This document shows, piece after piece, positions 32,620 through 45,598 of a stretch of DNA of 64,000 bases. A program made the translations under genes and the position numbers. The DNA comes from Streptomyces sp. CG1. GTDB taxonomy: Bacteria; Actinomycetota; Actinomycetes; Streptomycetales; Streptomycetaceae. The notes beneath the pieces were generated by a model. That model had not been told where the DNA came from, ran no database searches, and worked only from the letters and a program-made list of their open reading frames with translations. Location of the stretch: the NCBI RefSeq assembly GCF_041080625.1, contig NZ_CP163518.1, forward strand, positions 3,038,001 to 3,102,000, written 5' to 3'. How positions within the stretch are numbered: the stretch's first letter is position 1; the number at the start of each line of letters is the position of its first letter.

Positions 32620-33768
32620 GTGCCGGTGGTGGATCTGTCCCACTCCGCGGCCGACGAGGAGTTCCGCGCCGAGGCCCGGGCCTGGCTCGCGGCGCATGTG
32701 CCGCGCACGCCGCTGCCGTCCCTGGAGACGGCTGAGGGCTTCGCGGCCCACCGCGTCTGGGAGGCCGAACTGGCCGCGGACCGCTGGTCGGTGGTGTCGT
32801 GGCCGGAGAGATACGGCGGCCGGGACGCGGGGCTGCTGCGGTGGCTGGTCTTCGAGGAGGAGTACTGGGCGGCAGGCGCGCCGGGCCGCGTCGGCCAGAA
32901 CGGCATCAGCCTGCTCGCGCCGACGCTCTTCGACCACGGCACGGAGGAGCAACGCGCGCGGGTGCTGCCGCCGATGGCCACCGGCGAGGTGGTCTGGGCG
33001 CAGGCCTGGTCCGAGCCGGAGGCGGGCTCCGACCTGGCCTCGCTCACCTCCAGAGCGGCACGGACGGATGGTGGCTGGCTCTTGCGGGGGCAGAAGACCT
33101 GGTCGTCGCGGGCGGCCTTCGCCGACCGGGCCTTCGGCCTGTTCCGCAGCGATCCGGATGCGCCGAAACCCCACCAGGGGCTGACCTACCTGATGTTCGG
33201 CCTGCGGGGGGCCGGGGTCACCGTCCGCCCGATCCGCCGTCTGGACGGCAAGCCGGCTTTCGCCGAGCTGTTCCTGGACGACGTGTTCGTGCCGGACGAG
33301 GACGTGATCGGCGAGCCCGGCCAGGGCTGGCGGATCGCGATGTCCACGGCGGGCAACGAACGCGGGCTCACCCTGCGCTCGCCGGGCCGCTTCCTCGCCT
33401 CGGCCCACGGGCTGGTCGAGCTGTGGCGGTCGCGCGGCTGCCCGGAGCACGCCCGTGCCCGGGTGGCCGACGCCCTGACCGGCGCCCGCGCCTACCAGCT
33501 GTTCACCTACGCGGCCGCCTCCCGCTTCCTGGAGGGCGAGCGCCTCGGCCCCGAGTCCAGCATGAACAAGGTCTTCTGGTCCGAGCTGGACCTCGCACTG
33601 CACGAGACGGCGCTCGATCTGCTGGAAGACGACGGCGAGTTCGCCGACACCGACTGGACCGAGGGTTATGTGTTCTCGCTCGCAGGCCCGATCTACGCGG
33701 GCACCAACGAGATCCAGCGGGACATCGTCGCCGAGCGGGTGCTCGGCCTGCCGAAGGGACGCCGCTGA
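32620..33768 (+). CDS. acyl-CoA dehydrogenase, large subunit of FadE30/31-like pair
   Basis: A 382-residue acyl-CoA dehydrogenase: SWPERYGGRDAGLLRWLVFEEEYW, the FAD-contact AQAWSEPEAGSDLASL, QKTWSSRAAFADRAFGLFR, and the C-terminal SLAGPIYAGTNEIQRDIVAERVLGLPKG. It should desaturate a steroid-derived CoA ester; FadE30 is the nearest mycobacterial neighbour by gene order, but members of the FadE28-34 group cannot be told apart here. GTG 32620 is chosen; GTG 32626 has a better-placed AGAAGG. It overlaps the next gene by 1 bp, suggesting a heteromeric enzyme. Confidence 0.83.
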   Translation: MPVVDLSHSAADEEFRAEARAWLAAHVPRTPLPSLETAEGFAAHRVWEAELAADRWSVVSWPERYGGRDAGLLRWLVFEEEYWAAGAPGRVGQNGISLLAPTLFDHGTEEQRARVLPPMATGEVVWAQAWSEPEAGSDLASLTSRAARTDGGWLLRGQKTWSSRAAFADRAFGLFRSDPDAPKPHQGLTYLMFGLRGAGVTVRPIRRLDGKPAFAELFLDDVFVPDEDVIGEPGQGWRIAMSTAGNERGLTLRSPGRFLASAHGLVELWRSRGCPEHARARVADALTGARAYQLFTYAAASRFLEGERLGPESSMNKVFWSELDLALHETALDLLEDDGEFADTDWTEGYVFSLAGPIYAGTNEIQRDIVAERVLGLPKGRR

Positions 33769-34739
33769 TGCGTTTCCTGCCCGACGCCGAACAGCGCGCC
33801 TTCACCGAGTCGCTGCGTGCGATGCTGTCGGCCGCCGACACCCCGGCGGTGATCCGCGACTGGAGCCGCGGCGAGCACGCGAGCGGGCGCGCACTGTGGT
33901 CGCGGATCGCCCAGGCGGGGGTGTTCGGGCTCGCGGTGCCGGAGGAGTACGGCGGGCTGGGGCCGCATCCCGTGGAACTGGCGCTCGCCTTCGTGGAGTT
34001 GGGACGCCATGCGGTGCCCGGTCCGCTGGTGGAGACGGTCGCGGCGGCCGTACTCCTCGGCGGACCGCCACAGGCCGGGCGCTTCTTGCCGGGGCTGGCG
34101 GCGGGGACTGACCTCGCGACCGTAGCGGTGCCGGACGGACATGCCCTCGACGGTGATGTGGCCGGGCTCCGGCTCGTGCCGGCCGCCGGTGGCCTGTATC
34201 TGGCGGCCTCGGCCGCGGGTCCGGTGCGCCACTCCCTCGACCCCGCCCGGCGGCTGACCCCGCTCGCGCCGGACGGCGAGCTGCTCACCCCCGATCCCCC
34301 GCGCGAGCGAGCCCTCACCTGGGCCCGTCTGGCCATCGCCGCCCAGGCGCTCGGCGTCGGACTCGCCCTCCTCGACCGCACGGTCGCGTACGTCCGGCAG
34401 CGCACCCAGTTCGGCGTCCCCATCGGCTCCTTCCAGGCGGTCAAGCACCGCCTCGCCGACGCCACGACGGCCCTGGAGTTCGCCCGGCCCCTTCTCCTGG
34501 GCGCGGCGATATCGCTGCGGCCCGCGGACGTGGCCGCCGCCAAACTCAAGGCCTGCGAGGCGGCGTACGGCACGGCCCGTACGGCGCTGCAGCTGCACGG
34601 CGCGATCGGCTACACCGCGGAGTACGACCTGTCCCTGTGGCTGACCAAGGCCCGCACCCTGCGGACGGCGTGGGGCACGCCCGAGGAGTGCCGGGAACTG
34701 GTGCTCGACGACGCGCTCAAGGGACCAGCCGCACCTTGA
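33768..34739 (+). CDS. acyl-CoA dehydrogenase, small subunit
   Basis: A 323-residue acyl-CoA dehydrogenase-fold protein, shorter than the usual 380. It has FGLAVPEEYGGLGPHPVELALAFVELGRHA, VAYVRQRTQFGVPIGSFQAVKHRLADA and LQLHGAIGYTAEYDLSLWLTKARTL. Short partners of this kind form alpha2-beta2 enzymes in mycobacterial steroid catabolism (FadE26/27, 28/29, 31/32). The 1-bp overlap with the upstream gene supports such a complex. Its 3' end overlaps the opposing vWA reading frame by 130 bp. Confidence 0.83.
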   Translation: MRFLPDAEQRAFTESLRAMLSAADTPAVIRDWSRGEHASGRALWSRIAQAGVFGLAVPEEYGGLGPHPVELALAFVELGRHAVPGPLVETVAAAVLLGGPPQAGRFLPGLAAGTDLATVAVPDGHALDGDVAGLRLVPAAGGLYLAASAAGPVRHSLDPARRLTPLAPDGELLTPDPPRERALTWARLAIAAQALGVGLALLDRTVAYVRQRTQFGVPIGSFQAVKHRLADATTALEFARPLLLGAAISLRPADVAAAKLKACEAAYGTARTALQLHGAIGYTAEYDLSLWLTKARTLRTAWGTPEECRELVLDDALKGPAAP

Positions 34740-35530
34740 GCGAGGTCGGGCACACGTGGTCCAGCGAGGAGCAGTTCAAGCGGATCGACGTGCCCGGGGC
34801 GTGAGTCAGGCCGGCCGGACGACGCCTGCGCGCGTGCGGCCGTCAGCCAGTGCGGGAACTCGCCGACGAGCCGGTCGTACAGCTCGCCGTCGGCCAGGCT
34901 CCGTGGATCCTGGCCGGCGTGGAAGAAACCCGCGTTGTCCACGATCCGCTTACCGGGTACGGGCAGTTCGTCCAGCTTCCGAAGGAACTCGAACTGCCGG
35001 CTGCCCGGGTCGCCGAAGCCGACGAACTGCCAGAACAGCGGCAGCCTGGCCGCCTTGCACAGATAGCGTTCGGCGGCGAGCTTGTTGACCGGGCCGCCGT
35101 CGGTCTGGAAGACGACCAGGGCGGGGTCGGTGGCGCCGCTGTCCAGGTAGTGGTCGATGACGGCGTCCATCGCCAGGTGGTAGCTGGTCCTGCCCATGTG
35201 TCCGAGCCCGGCCGCGATCCGCTCGACGCTGCCCGCGTGGCTGTCGAGGGCGATCTCGGTGACCGCGTCGACGTCCGTGGAGAAGAACACCACCGGCACC
35301 CGGCCGTCGTCGTCCAGATGCGCGGACAGCCCCAGCACCCGGTCGGCGAGCGTCTGCACGCTGCCGTCCTTGTAGTACGGCTTCATCGAGCCGGAGTAGT
35401 CGATCACCAGATAGACGGCGGCACGCAGCCCGTCCAGGCCGAGCTTGGTGAGTGACACTCCGGCCGACCTGTAGGCGCCGACGAGGGCGGGCGCGGACTG
35501 TTCCACCTTGCTGAGACTGATCGCGGCCAT
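34610..35530 (-). CDS. vWA-domain protein (TerF/stress-type), C-terminus probably frameshifted
   Basis: A 306-residue frame. The first ~240 residues are a von Willebrand A domain with MIDAS motif DYSGSM and Thr/Asp metal ligands (GRTSYHLAMDAVIDHYL, VVFQTDGGPVN). This type is common in actinobacterial tellurium/stress loci. Residues 1-40 (MAAISLSKVEQSAPALVGAYRSAGVSLTKLGLDGLRAAVYL) match the family start. After EFPHWLTAARAQ the reading becomes Arg/Ser/Pro-rich and runs antisense into the dehydrogenase gene. A shift of one base there gives GVVRPA and a stop at 34806, which looks like the natural end. The true gene is probably 34806-35530. Confidence 0.75.
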   Translation of the reverse strand: MAAISLSKVEQSAPALVGAYRSAGVSLTKLGLDGLRAAVYLVIDYSGSMKPYYKDGSVQTLADRVLGLSAHLDDDGRVPVVFFSTDVDAVTEIALDSHAGSVERIAAGLGHMGRTSYHLAMDAVIDHYLDSGATDPALVVFQTDGGPVNKLAAERYLCKAARLPLFWQFVGFGDPGSRQFEFLRKLDELPVPGKRIVDNAGFFHAGQDPRSLADGELYDRLVGEFPHWLTAARAQASSGRPDSRPGHVDPLELLLAGPRVPDLAQGAAGPLSASSSTSSRHSSGVPHAVRRVRALVSHRDRSYSAV

Positions 35531-35614
35531 GGTCCCCCTCGGCTGTCCCTCGCTGCCCCCGGCTGTCCGAAGGCCGAGCCTATGTGATCAGCAGCCCCTG
35601 CCTGCGGACATGCA

Positions 35615-35663
35615 ACGACGCCTGCCCAGGCGTCCGGTCGGGGACTTGTCGGGCAGGCGTCGT
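35615..35663 (-). terminator. terminator after gltD
   Basis: ACGACGCCTGCCC (35615-35627) pairs perfectly with GGGCAGGCGTCGT (35651-35663), a 13-bp stem with a 23-nt loop, 44 bp past the gltD stop and 85 bp upstream of the vWA gene. Confidence 0.7.
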
Positions 35664-35706
35664 CAGTGTTCCGTACGCCGTTGTACGGGACGTTTCTCGG
35701 GTGCCG

Positions 35707-37162
35707 TCAGACCGCCAGGGCGCGGTCGGTCGGGCGGATCGGGGCCGGCAGGTCGCTGGCACCGGTCAGGAACCGGTCGACACCGCGGGCGGCCGAGCGG
35801 CCCTCCGCGATCGCCCAGACGATGAGGGACTGGCCGCGGCCGGCGTCACCAGCGACGAACACACCCGGGACGTTGGTCTGGAAATCGGCGTCGCGGGCGA
35901 TGTTACCGCGTGCGTCGAGGTCCAGGCCGAACTGCTCCACCAGGCCGTTCTCCCGGTCGGTGCCGGTGAAGCCCATGGCGAGGGTGACCAGCTGGGCGGG
36001 GATCTTGCGCTCGGTGCCCGGCTTGGAGGTCAGCTTGCCGTCCACGAACTCCACCTCGGCGAGGTGCAGCCACTGGACGTTGCCGTCCTCGTCGCCCTCG
36101 AAGTGGGTGGTGGAGGCGGAGTAGATCCGCTCGCCGCCCTCCTCGTGGGCCGAGGTCACCTTGTACAGGATCGGGAAGGTCGGCCAGGGCTGGTTGGTCG
36201 GGTGCCGCTCGTCGTTCGGGCGGGGCATGATCTCCAGCTGGGTGACGGAGGCCGCGCCCTGCCGGTGGGCGGTGCCCACGCAGTCCGCGCCGGTGTCGCC
36301 GCCGCCGATGACGACGACGTGCTTGCCCTCGGCCGAGATCGGGGTGGTGACGTAGTCGCCCTCCTGGACCTTGTTGGCCAGCGGCAGGTACTCCATCGCC
36401 TGGTAGATGCCCTTGAGCTCGCGGCCGGGGACCGGCAGGTCGCGGGCGGTCGTCGCGCCGACGGCCAGGACCACGGCGTCGTACCGCTTCTTCAGGTCGC
36501 GGGCGTTGATGTCGCGGCCGATCTCGACACCGGTGCGGAAGCGGGTGCCCTCCGCACGCATCTGCTCGATACGGCGGTTGATGTGCCGCTTCTCCATCTT
36601 GAACTCGGGGATGCCGTACCGGAGGAGGCCGCCGACGCGGTCGGCGCGCTCGTAGACGGCCACCGTGTGGCCGGCCCGGGTCAGCTGCTGGGCGGCGGCG
36701 AGGCCCGACGGGCCCGAGCCGATGACCGCGACCGTCTTGCCGGACAGGCGCTCCGGGATCTGCGGGGCGACGTCCCCGGTCTCCCACGCCTTGTCGATGA
36801 TCGAGACCTCGACGTTCTTGATGGTGACCGGCGGCTGGTTGATGCCGAGCACACACGCCGACTCGCAGGGGGCCGGGCAGAGGCGACCGGTGAACTCCGG
36901 GAAGTTGTTGGTCGCGTGCAGGCGCTCCTGGGCCGCGGCCCAGTCCTCGCGGTAGGCGTAGTCGTTCCACTCGGGGATCAGGTTTCCGAGCGGACAGCCG
37001 TTGTGGCAGAACGGGATGCCGCAGTCCATGCAGCGGCTGGCCTGCTTGCTGATGATCGGCAGCAGGGAGCCGGGGACGTAGACCTCGTTCCAGTCCTTGA
37101 CGCGCTCACCGACGGGACGGGTCTGGGCGACCTCGCGGCCGTGGTTCAGGAAGCCCTTCGGG

Positions 37163-37170
<8 letters not shown>
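35707..37170 (-). CDS. gltD: glutamate synthase small subunit
   Basis: A 487-residue NADPH-dependent beta subunit of GOGAT that feeds electrons to GltB. N-terminal Cys motifs for two 4Fe-4S clusters are [17 protein letters not shown] and [13 protein letters not shown]. The FAD site is [17 protein letters not shown], the NADPH site is [18 protein letters not shown], and the C-terminal [23 protein letters not shown] is present. ATG 37170 lies 8 bp inside gltB, so translation is coupled. Confidence 0.96.
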
Positions 37171-41758
<4,588 letters not shown>

Positions 41759-41833
41759 CGGCTCTCCCGTCGTCGTCATGTGGCATGTGGCAGGTGCCGA
41801 GGGACGACGTTGGCCCTCTGCGTGAGTATCAAA

Positions 41834-41849
41834 ATTTCGTGCAGGTTAC
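41834..41849 (-). promoter_or_regulatory. candidate GlnR half-site upstream of gltB
   Basis: Read on the minus strand, GTAACCTGCACGAAAT fits the GlnR pattern GTnAC-N6-GaAAC except for its last base. It lies 76-91 bp upstream of the gltB start in a locally AT-richer stretch. The second GTnAC/GAAAC pair expected of a full site is poor, so this is tentative. Confidence 0.3.
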
Positions 41850-41920
41850 ATGATGGAGCGGTTCTCGGGAAGCGGATACTCCGTTCCAACATGCGGACGC
41901 CACAGGGTCCGTGGCCAGGG

Positions 41921-42068
41921 TGCCGCGTGGTGACGGCGGGGTGCCGCACGGGGCGGCAGCGGTGCCGCGCAAGGACGGCGGATGCCACGCGTGGCGGCTG
42001 TGGTGCCACACGATGGCGGCAGTTGTGCCGCACGATGGCGGCGGGGGTGCCGCGCGTGGCGGCGAACG
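41921..42068. repeat. seven imperfect ~21-bp repeats upstream of gltB
   Basis: Units beginning TGCC start at 41921, 41942, 41963, 41983, 42004, 42026 and 42048, a period of 20-22 bp, close to two helical turns. The shared pattern is roughly TGCCRCRCGNGGCGGC with a variable 5-base tail, and most units are themselves near-palindromic (GCCRC against GYGGC). They lie in the 522-bp gap between the metal transporter stop (42281) and gltB start (41758). No open frame through them looks like a gene. The rest of the gap shows only the GlnR-like site. Confidence 0.8.
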
Positions 42069-42280
42069 CGTGAAAGGGACCGTTCGGACAAGATCGATCG
42101 GATCGGCGTCCGGCGGCCCGAGGGGGGCGGAGGGAGCGTCTTCACTCACCCCGCGGGGGTGCGGCAGGCGTCATTGCATGCGGCGCTTACGGCTCATGCC
42201 CGGTGGTCACGCGGTCGAAACCAGCGAGTAACGAGCGATGGCGGCAACCTATGCGGCCCAACGCATAAGTAGCGGCCGCA

Positions 42281-43012
42281 CTATCCTACGGCCGTTCCGA
42301 ACAGGCTGCCCAGGGCGTACGTCACACCGGCCGCGGCACCGCCCAGCGCAAGCTGCCTGAGGCCGCTGTACCACCAGCTCCGCGCGGTCACCTTGGCCAC
42401 GACGGCACCGCAGCCGAAGAGCCCGGCGAGGGCGAGCAGCACGGCGGGCCACAGCACGGTCGCGCCGAGCAGATACGGCAGCACGGGCAGCAGGGCGCCG
42501 AGGGCGAAGGAGCCGAACGACGACACGGCGGCGACCAGCGGCGAGGGCAGGTCGCCCGGGTCGATCCCCAGCTCCTCGCGGGCGTGTATCTCCAGCGCCT
42601 GCTCGGGATCCCTGGACAGCTGTCGCGCCACCTCGCGGGCCAGGGCGGGCTCCACGCCGCGGGCGACGTACAGTGCGGCCAGCTCGTCCTCCTCGTCCTG
42701 CGGGTGCTTGCGCAGCTCACGGCGCTCGACATCCAGCTCGGCCTCGACCAGCTCCCGCTGGGAGGCGACGGAGGTGTACTCACCGGCCGCCATGGAGAAA
42801 GCACCGGCCGCGAGCCCCGCGAGGCCGGTGATCACAATGGTCTGCTGGCTCACGGCGCCGCCGGCCACACCGGTCATCAGGGCGAGGTTGGAGACGAGAC
42901 CGTCCATGGCACCGAACACGGCGGGGCGCAGCCAGCCGCCGTTGACGTCGCGGTGCGTGTGGTTGTCCCGGTGCGCCTCGTGCAGCGCGGCCCGGGTTTC
43001 TATGACGGCCAT
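42281..43012 (-). CDS. VIT1/CCC1-family iron/manganese transporter
   Basis: A 243-residue membrane protein of the VIT1/CCC1 family, which exports or sequesters Fe2+ or Mn2+. Conserved start RDVNGGWLRPAVFGAMDGLVSNLALMTGVAGG, with GLAAGAFSMAAGEYTSVASQRELVEAE (metal-site Gly/Met/Glu). A cytosolic acidic helical segment lies at about 85-145, and three C-terminal membrane helices end AAGVTYALGSLFG. ATG 43012 follows AGGGG. Two upstream motifs resemble iron-regulator operators. Confidence 0.87.
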   Translation of the reverse strand: MAVIETRAALHEAHRDNHTHRDVNGGWLRPAVFGAMDGLVSNLALMTGVAGGAVSQQTIVITGLAGLAAGAFSMAAGEYTSVASQRELVEAELDVERRELRKHPQDEEDELAALYVARGVEPALAREVARQLSRDPEQALEIHAREELGIDPGDLPSPLVAAVSSFGSFALGALLPVLPYLLGATVLWPAVLLALAGLFGCGAVVAKVTARSWWYSGLRQLALGGAAAGVTYALGSLFGTAVG

Positions 43013-43029
43013 GCGGACCCCTGGATAGC

Positions 43030-43043
43030 TTAGCCAAAGCTAA
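43030..43043. promoter_or_regulatory. palindrome at the metal-transporter start
   Basis: TTAGC-CAAA-GCTAA, a perfect 5-bp inverted repeat, lies 18-31 bp upstream of the VIT-type transporter ATG, where a -10 region would be. Its arms recall half-sites of DtxR/IdeR-family iron boxes. It is a good candidate repressor site for metal-dependent control. Confidence 0.4.
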
Positions 43044-43110
43044 CTTTGGACGAGTTCTACTTTTCGACACCACAGAAGGTACGCCCCTTCACGCCCGGCC
43101 GCCACCAAGG

Positions 43111-43129
43111 GAAGGCTGGGCTAACCTGC
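43111..43129 (-). promoter_or_regulatory. possible DmdR/IdeR iron box
   Basis: The segment contains GGGCTAACCT and matches 13 of 19 positions of the iron-box consensus TTAGGTTAGGCTAACCTAA, with the right half essentially complete. It lies about 100 bp upstream of the transporter gene and about 135 bp upstream of the first ADP-ribosylglycohydrolase gene, so it could serve either. Confidence 0.35.
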
Positions 43130-43143
43130 ACCTTTACCTGACT

Positions 43144-43170
43144 TTGCTCATTCGTGCATGATCTTGCTCA
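43144..43170 (+). promoter_or_regulatory. direct repeats upstream of the ADP-ribosylglycohydrolase operon
   Basis: TTGCTCA occurs at 43144-43150 and 43164-43170, exactly 20 bp apart, 94-120 bp before the first gene of the operon. The spacing of two helical turns suits a regulator bound to one face. No -10 box was convincing. Confidence 0.3.
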
Positions 43171-43263
43171 GATGCCATGCGGGTGATGCGAACCCCGGGA
43201 AGGCTCGTAGTGCAGTCCTCCGTGGCACACATCCGCAAAGCGCCCCGCTGAAGGAGGCCGCCC

Positions 43264-44475
43264 ATGGCATCGATCGCCTGTACTCCCCCGGCCCCGGCGC
43301 CCGACGACGCCGCCGGACTGCGCGAAAGGGCCCGTGGCGCGCTGCTCGGCCTGGCGGTCGGAGACGCGCTGGGAGCGCCCGCGGAGAACCTCAGGCCGTC
43401 CGAGATCCGCGCCCGCTGGGGCCGCATCACGGTGTATGTCAAGGACCGCCCCTCCGGCACGGACGACACGGAGTACGCGATCTTCTCCGGCCTGCTGCTG
43501 GCCCGGCACGGCTCGGCGCTCACCCCGGCCCATGTGGAGGCGGCCTGGCACGAGTGGATCGCCGACCGCGCCGAGGGCCCCTTCCGCGGCGCTGGCTTCA
43601 GCGAGCGCGGCACCCTGGAGAACCTCCGCCGCGGCCTCGCGGCCCCCATCTCGGCCCAGCACCGGCACGCCTGGAGCGACGGCCTCGCCATACGGGCGGC
43701 CCCCTTCGGCGTCTTCGCGGCCGGCCTTCCCGCCGAAGCGGCCCGCCTGGTGGCGATCGACGGTTCGATCAGCCATGAGGGCGAGGGCATCTACGGCGGC
43801 CAGGCGGTCGCGGCGGGAGTGGCGGCGGCGATGACCGGTGCCCCGGTCCCGGTGGTGATCGCCGCGGCCCTCGCGGTCGTCCCGGACGACTCCTGGACGG
43901 CACGTTCCCTGCGCCGTGCGGTGGCCGTGGCCCACCGCGGCGAACGTGCGGTCCGCTCCGCGGTCGTCATCGGCGGCTATCCCTGGACCGACCTGGCCCC
44001 CGAGGCGGTCGCCCTCGCCTTCGGCGCGTACGCGGCGGCCGACGGTGACTTCGCGGCGGCGGTCCTGACCGCCGTCAACATGGGCCGCGACGCGGACACG
44101 ACAGCGGCGCTGACCGGCGCCCTGTCCGGCGCGACGCAAGGCATCTCCGCGATCCCCCCGGCCTGGGCCTCCGCCATCGGCCCGGCCCGTGGCCGCTGCC
44201 TGCCGTCCATGGCGGGCCACCACGTCCTGGACGTGGCGGAGCTGCTGGTACCGGGGGAGGGTGGGAAGTGGGGGGCGGGCGTGGTTCTTCCGGGGGTGCT
44301 GCCGGAGGGGACGGAAGCGACCGGCCCACCCGTTCCGGCCACCGCTCAGCCGACCGATCCGCCCCCACCCCTCCCGGCCACCACTCAGCCGACCGAGCCG
44401 GGTCGGTGGGAGGGCGAGCGGGGGTCCAGGGGGCGGAGCCTCCTGGTGGGGACGGACAGCGGGGGGCGGCAGTGA
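43264..44475 (+). CDS. ADP-ribosylglycohydrolase family protein 1
   Basis: A 403-residue DraG-type protein. Family segments: ARGALLGLAVGDALGAPAENL, the first metal motif SGTDDTEYAIFSGLLLARHG, and the second metal motif VNMGRDADTTAALTGALSGATQG, so a two-metal active site for removing ADP-ribose from a protein or small molecule is intact. After residue ~330 the protein ends in a Pro/Thr/Gly-rich tail containing a 23-bp near-perfect direct repeat (44335-44357 and 44374-44396) and a palindromic repeat. ATG has GAAGGAGG. It is the first of five coupled genes. Confidence 0.85.
   Translation: MASIACTPPAPAPDDAAGLRERARGALLGLAVGDALGAPAENLRPSEIRARWGRITVYVKDRPSGTDDTEYAIFSGLLLARHGSALTPAHVEAAWHEWIADRAEGPFRGAGFSERGTLENLRRGLAAPISAQHRHAWSDGLAIRAAPFGVFAAGLPAEAARLVAIDGSISHEGEGIYGGQAVAAGVAAAMTGAPVPVVIAAALAVVPDDSWTARSLRRAVAVAHRGERAVRSAVVIGGYPWTDLAPEAVALAFGAYAAADGDFAAAVLTAVNMGRDADTTAALTGALSGATQGISAIPPAWASAIGPARGRCLPSMAGHHVLDVAELLVPGEGGKWGAGVVLPGVLPEGTEATGPPVPATAQPTDPPPPLPATTQPTEPGRWEGERGSRGRSLLVGTDSGGRQ
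44426..44446. repeat. GC-rich palindrome in the 3' end of the first DraG-type gene
   Basis: CCAGGGGGC-GGA-GCCTCCTGG, a near-perfect inverted repeat of a kind often scattered through Streptomyces genomes. It is embedded in the low-complexity C-terminal coding tail and suggests that the tail grew by repeat insertion. Confidence 0.5.
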
Positions 44476-45590
44476 CGCCCCGGCGAATCGAGGGGCTGCT
44501 GCTGGGCCTGGCCGCAGGCGACGCCGCCGGCTGGCCCGCCGCCCGGCACCGGGCAGCCCGTATGCCCGAGTGGACCCGCCGTCTCACCCGCGAGCTGGAC
44601 ACCTTCGCCGAGCAGAACGACACCACCACCCTCCCGGTGCCGATCGCCCTCAACCAACCCCCCGAGCCCCTCCGCCTCGGCCCCTCCGACGACGCGGAGT
44701 GGGCGGCCTTCGCCGCGGAGGCGCTGCTGCGGGCCGGCGACGACGACGTCCTCGGTGACCTCAGCCGAGAGCGCCGTACCCGTGCCGCCATCGACCTCAC
44801 CTGGACCGCCGTGGCCGCGGAAGTCGCCGCGGCGGCGGATCGCGCGCCCGAGGCCGAGTCCGCCGTGCTCCCCCTGCGCGCCCGCATCTCCGTCCGCGCC
44901 GGCCTCGGCAACCTCGCCACCGGCCTGCGCCCGCCCGCGACCGGCCACGACAACCCGCACTACTTCGACGACGCCGCCTGCGTCCGCGCCTGCGTACTCG
45001 CCGTCGCCCACCCCGGCGACCCCGAACACGCCGCCGCGCTCGCCGAGTTCGACGCCCGCTACACCCAGGACGGCGACGGCGTGCTCGGTGCCCGCGCCAT
45101 GGCCGCGGCGCTCGCGCTGGCCCTCGCCGACGCCGCCCCGGACACCTGCGTGACCGCCGCGCTCGCCGAACTCCCGGCCGACACGGAGATCGGCCGCAAC
45201 GCCCGTCACGCTCTCGCCCTCGCCGAGGACAGCGAGTCCGCCTTCGCCCTCGTCCCGCTCCTGGAGCACCAGATCGTCGACCATGTCTACAGCTACGGCA
45301 TCGCCGCAGCCGAGACCGTCCCCGTCGCCCTCGCCCTGGCCGCGGCGGCCGGCGGTCGCATCGCCGAGGCCGTACCCGCCGCCGCCTGCCTGTCCCGGGT
45401 GGCCGACTCCGCCCCGGCCCTCGTGGGCGCCCTCACCGGAGCCCTCGGCGGCGGCGCGGCCATCCCGCGGACCTGGCGGGACGCCTGCCGCACCCTGTCC
45501 GGCTGCGCCCTGCCCCGCCTCACCGGCACCGACCTGGTGGAACTCGCCGGACTCCTGGAAGCCGCACAACCGGCCCACCCAGGAGGATGA
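44472..45590 (+). CDS. ADP-ribosylglycohydrolase-fold protein 2 (metal motifs degenerate)
   Basis: A 372-residue member of the same fold starting GTG 44472 (overlap GTGA), VTPRRIEGLLLGLAAGDAAGWPAARH. It keeps the helical framework (ACVRACVLAVAHPG, GALTGALGGGAAIPRTWRDACRTL). In place of the TDDT metal motif it has QNDTTTLPVPIALN, and where the others have GxDxDT it has CLSRVADSAPALVGALTG. It therefore probably lacks a normal binuclear metal site and may be a regulatory or binding partner, or use a different chemistry. The long upstream in-frame extension is antisense-like and rejected. Confidence 0.78.
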   Translation: MTPRRIEGLLLGLAAGDAAGWPAARHRAARMPEWTRRLTRELDTFAEQNDTTTLPVPIALNQPPEPLRLGPSDDAEWAAFAAEALLRAGDDDVLGDLSRERRTRAAIDLTWTAVAAEVAAAADRAPEAESAVLPLRARISVRAGLGNLATGLRPPATGHDNPHYFDDAACVRACVLAVAHPGDPEHAAALAEFDARYTQDGDGVLGARAMAAALALALADAAPDTCVTAALAELPADTEIGRNARHALALAEDSESAFALVPLLEHQIVDHVYSYGIAAAETVPVALALAAAAGGRIAEAVPAAACLSRVADSAPALVGALTGALGGGAAIPRTWRDACRTLSGCALPRLTGTDLVELAGLLEAAQPAHPGG

Positions 45591-45598
45591 TTCGGGGC

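Noticed and set aside
41921..42068. CRISPR array
   Set aside because: The seven units are contiguous with only about 5 variable bases between conserved parts and no spacers of 30-40 bp; no cas genes are present.
41879..42249. Small proteins encoded by the gltB upstream repeat region
   Set aside because: Frames on both strands are just translations of the 21-bp repeats, with no ribosome site and no third-position bias.
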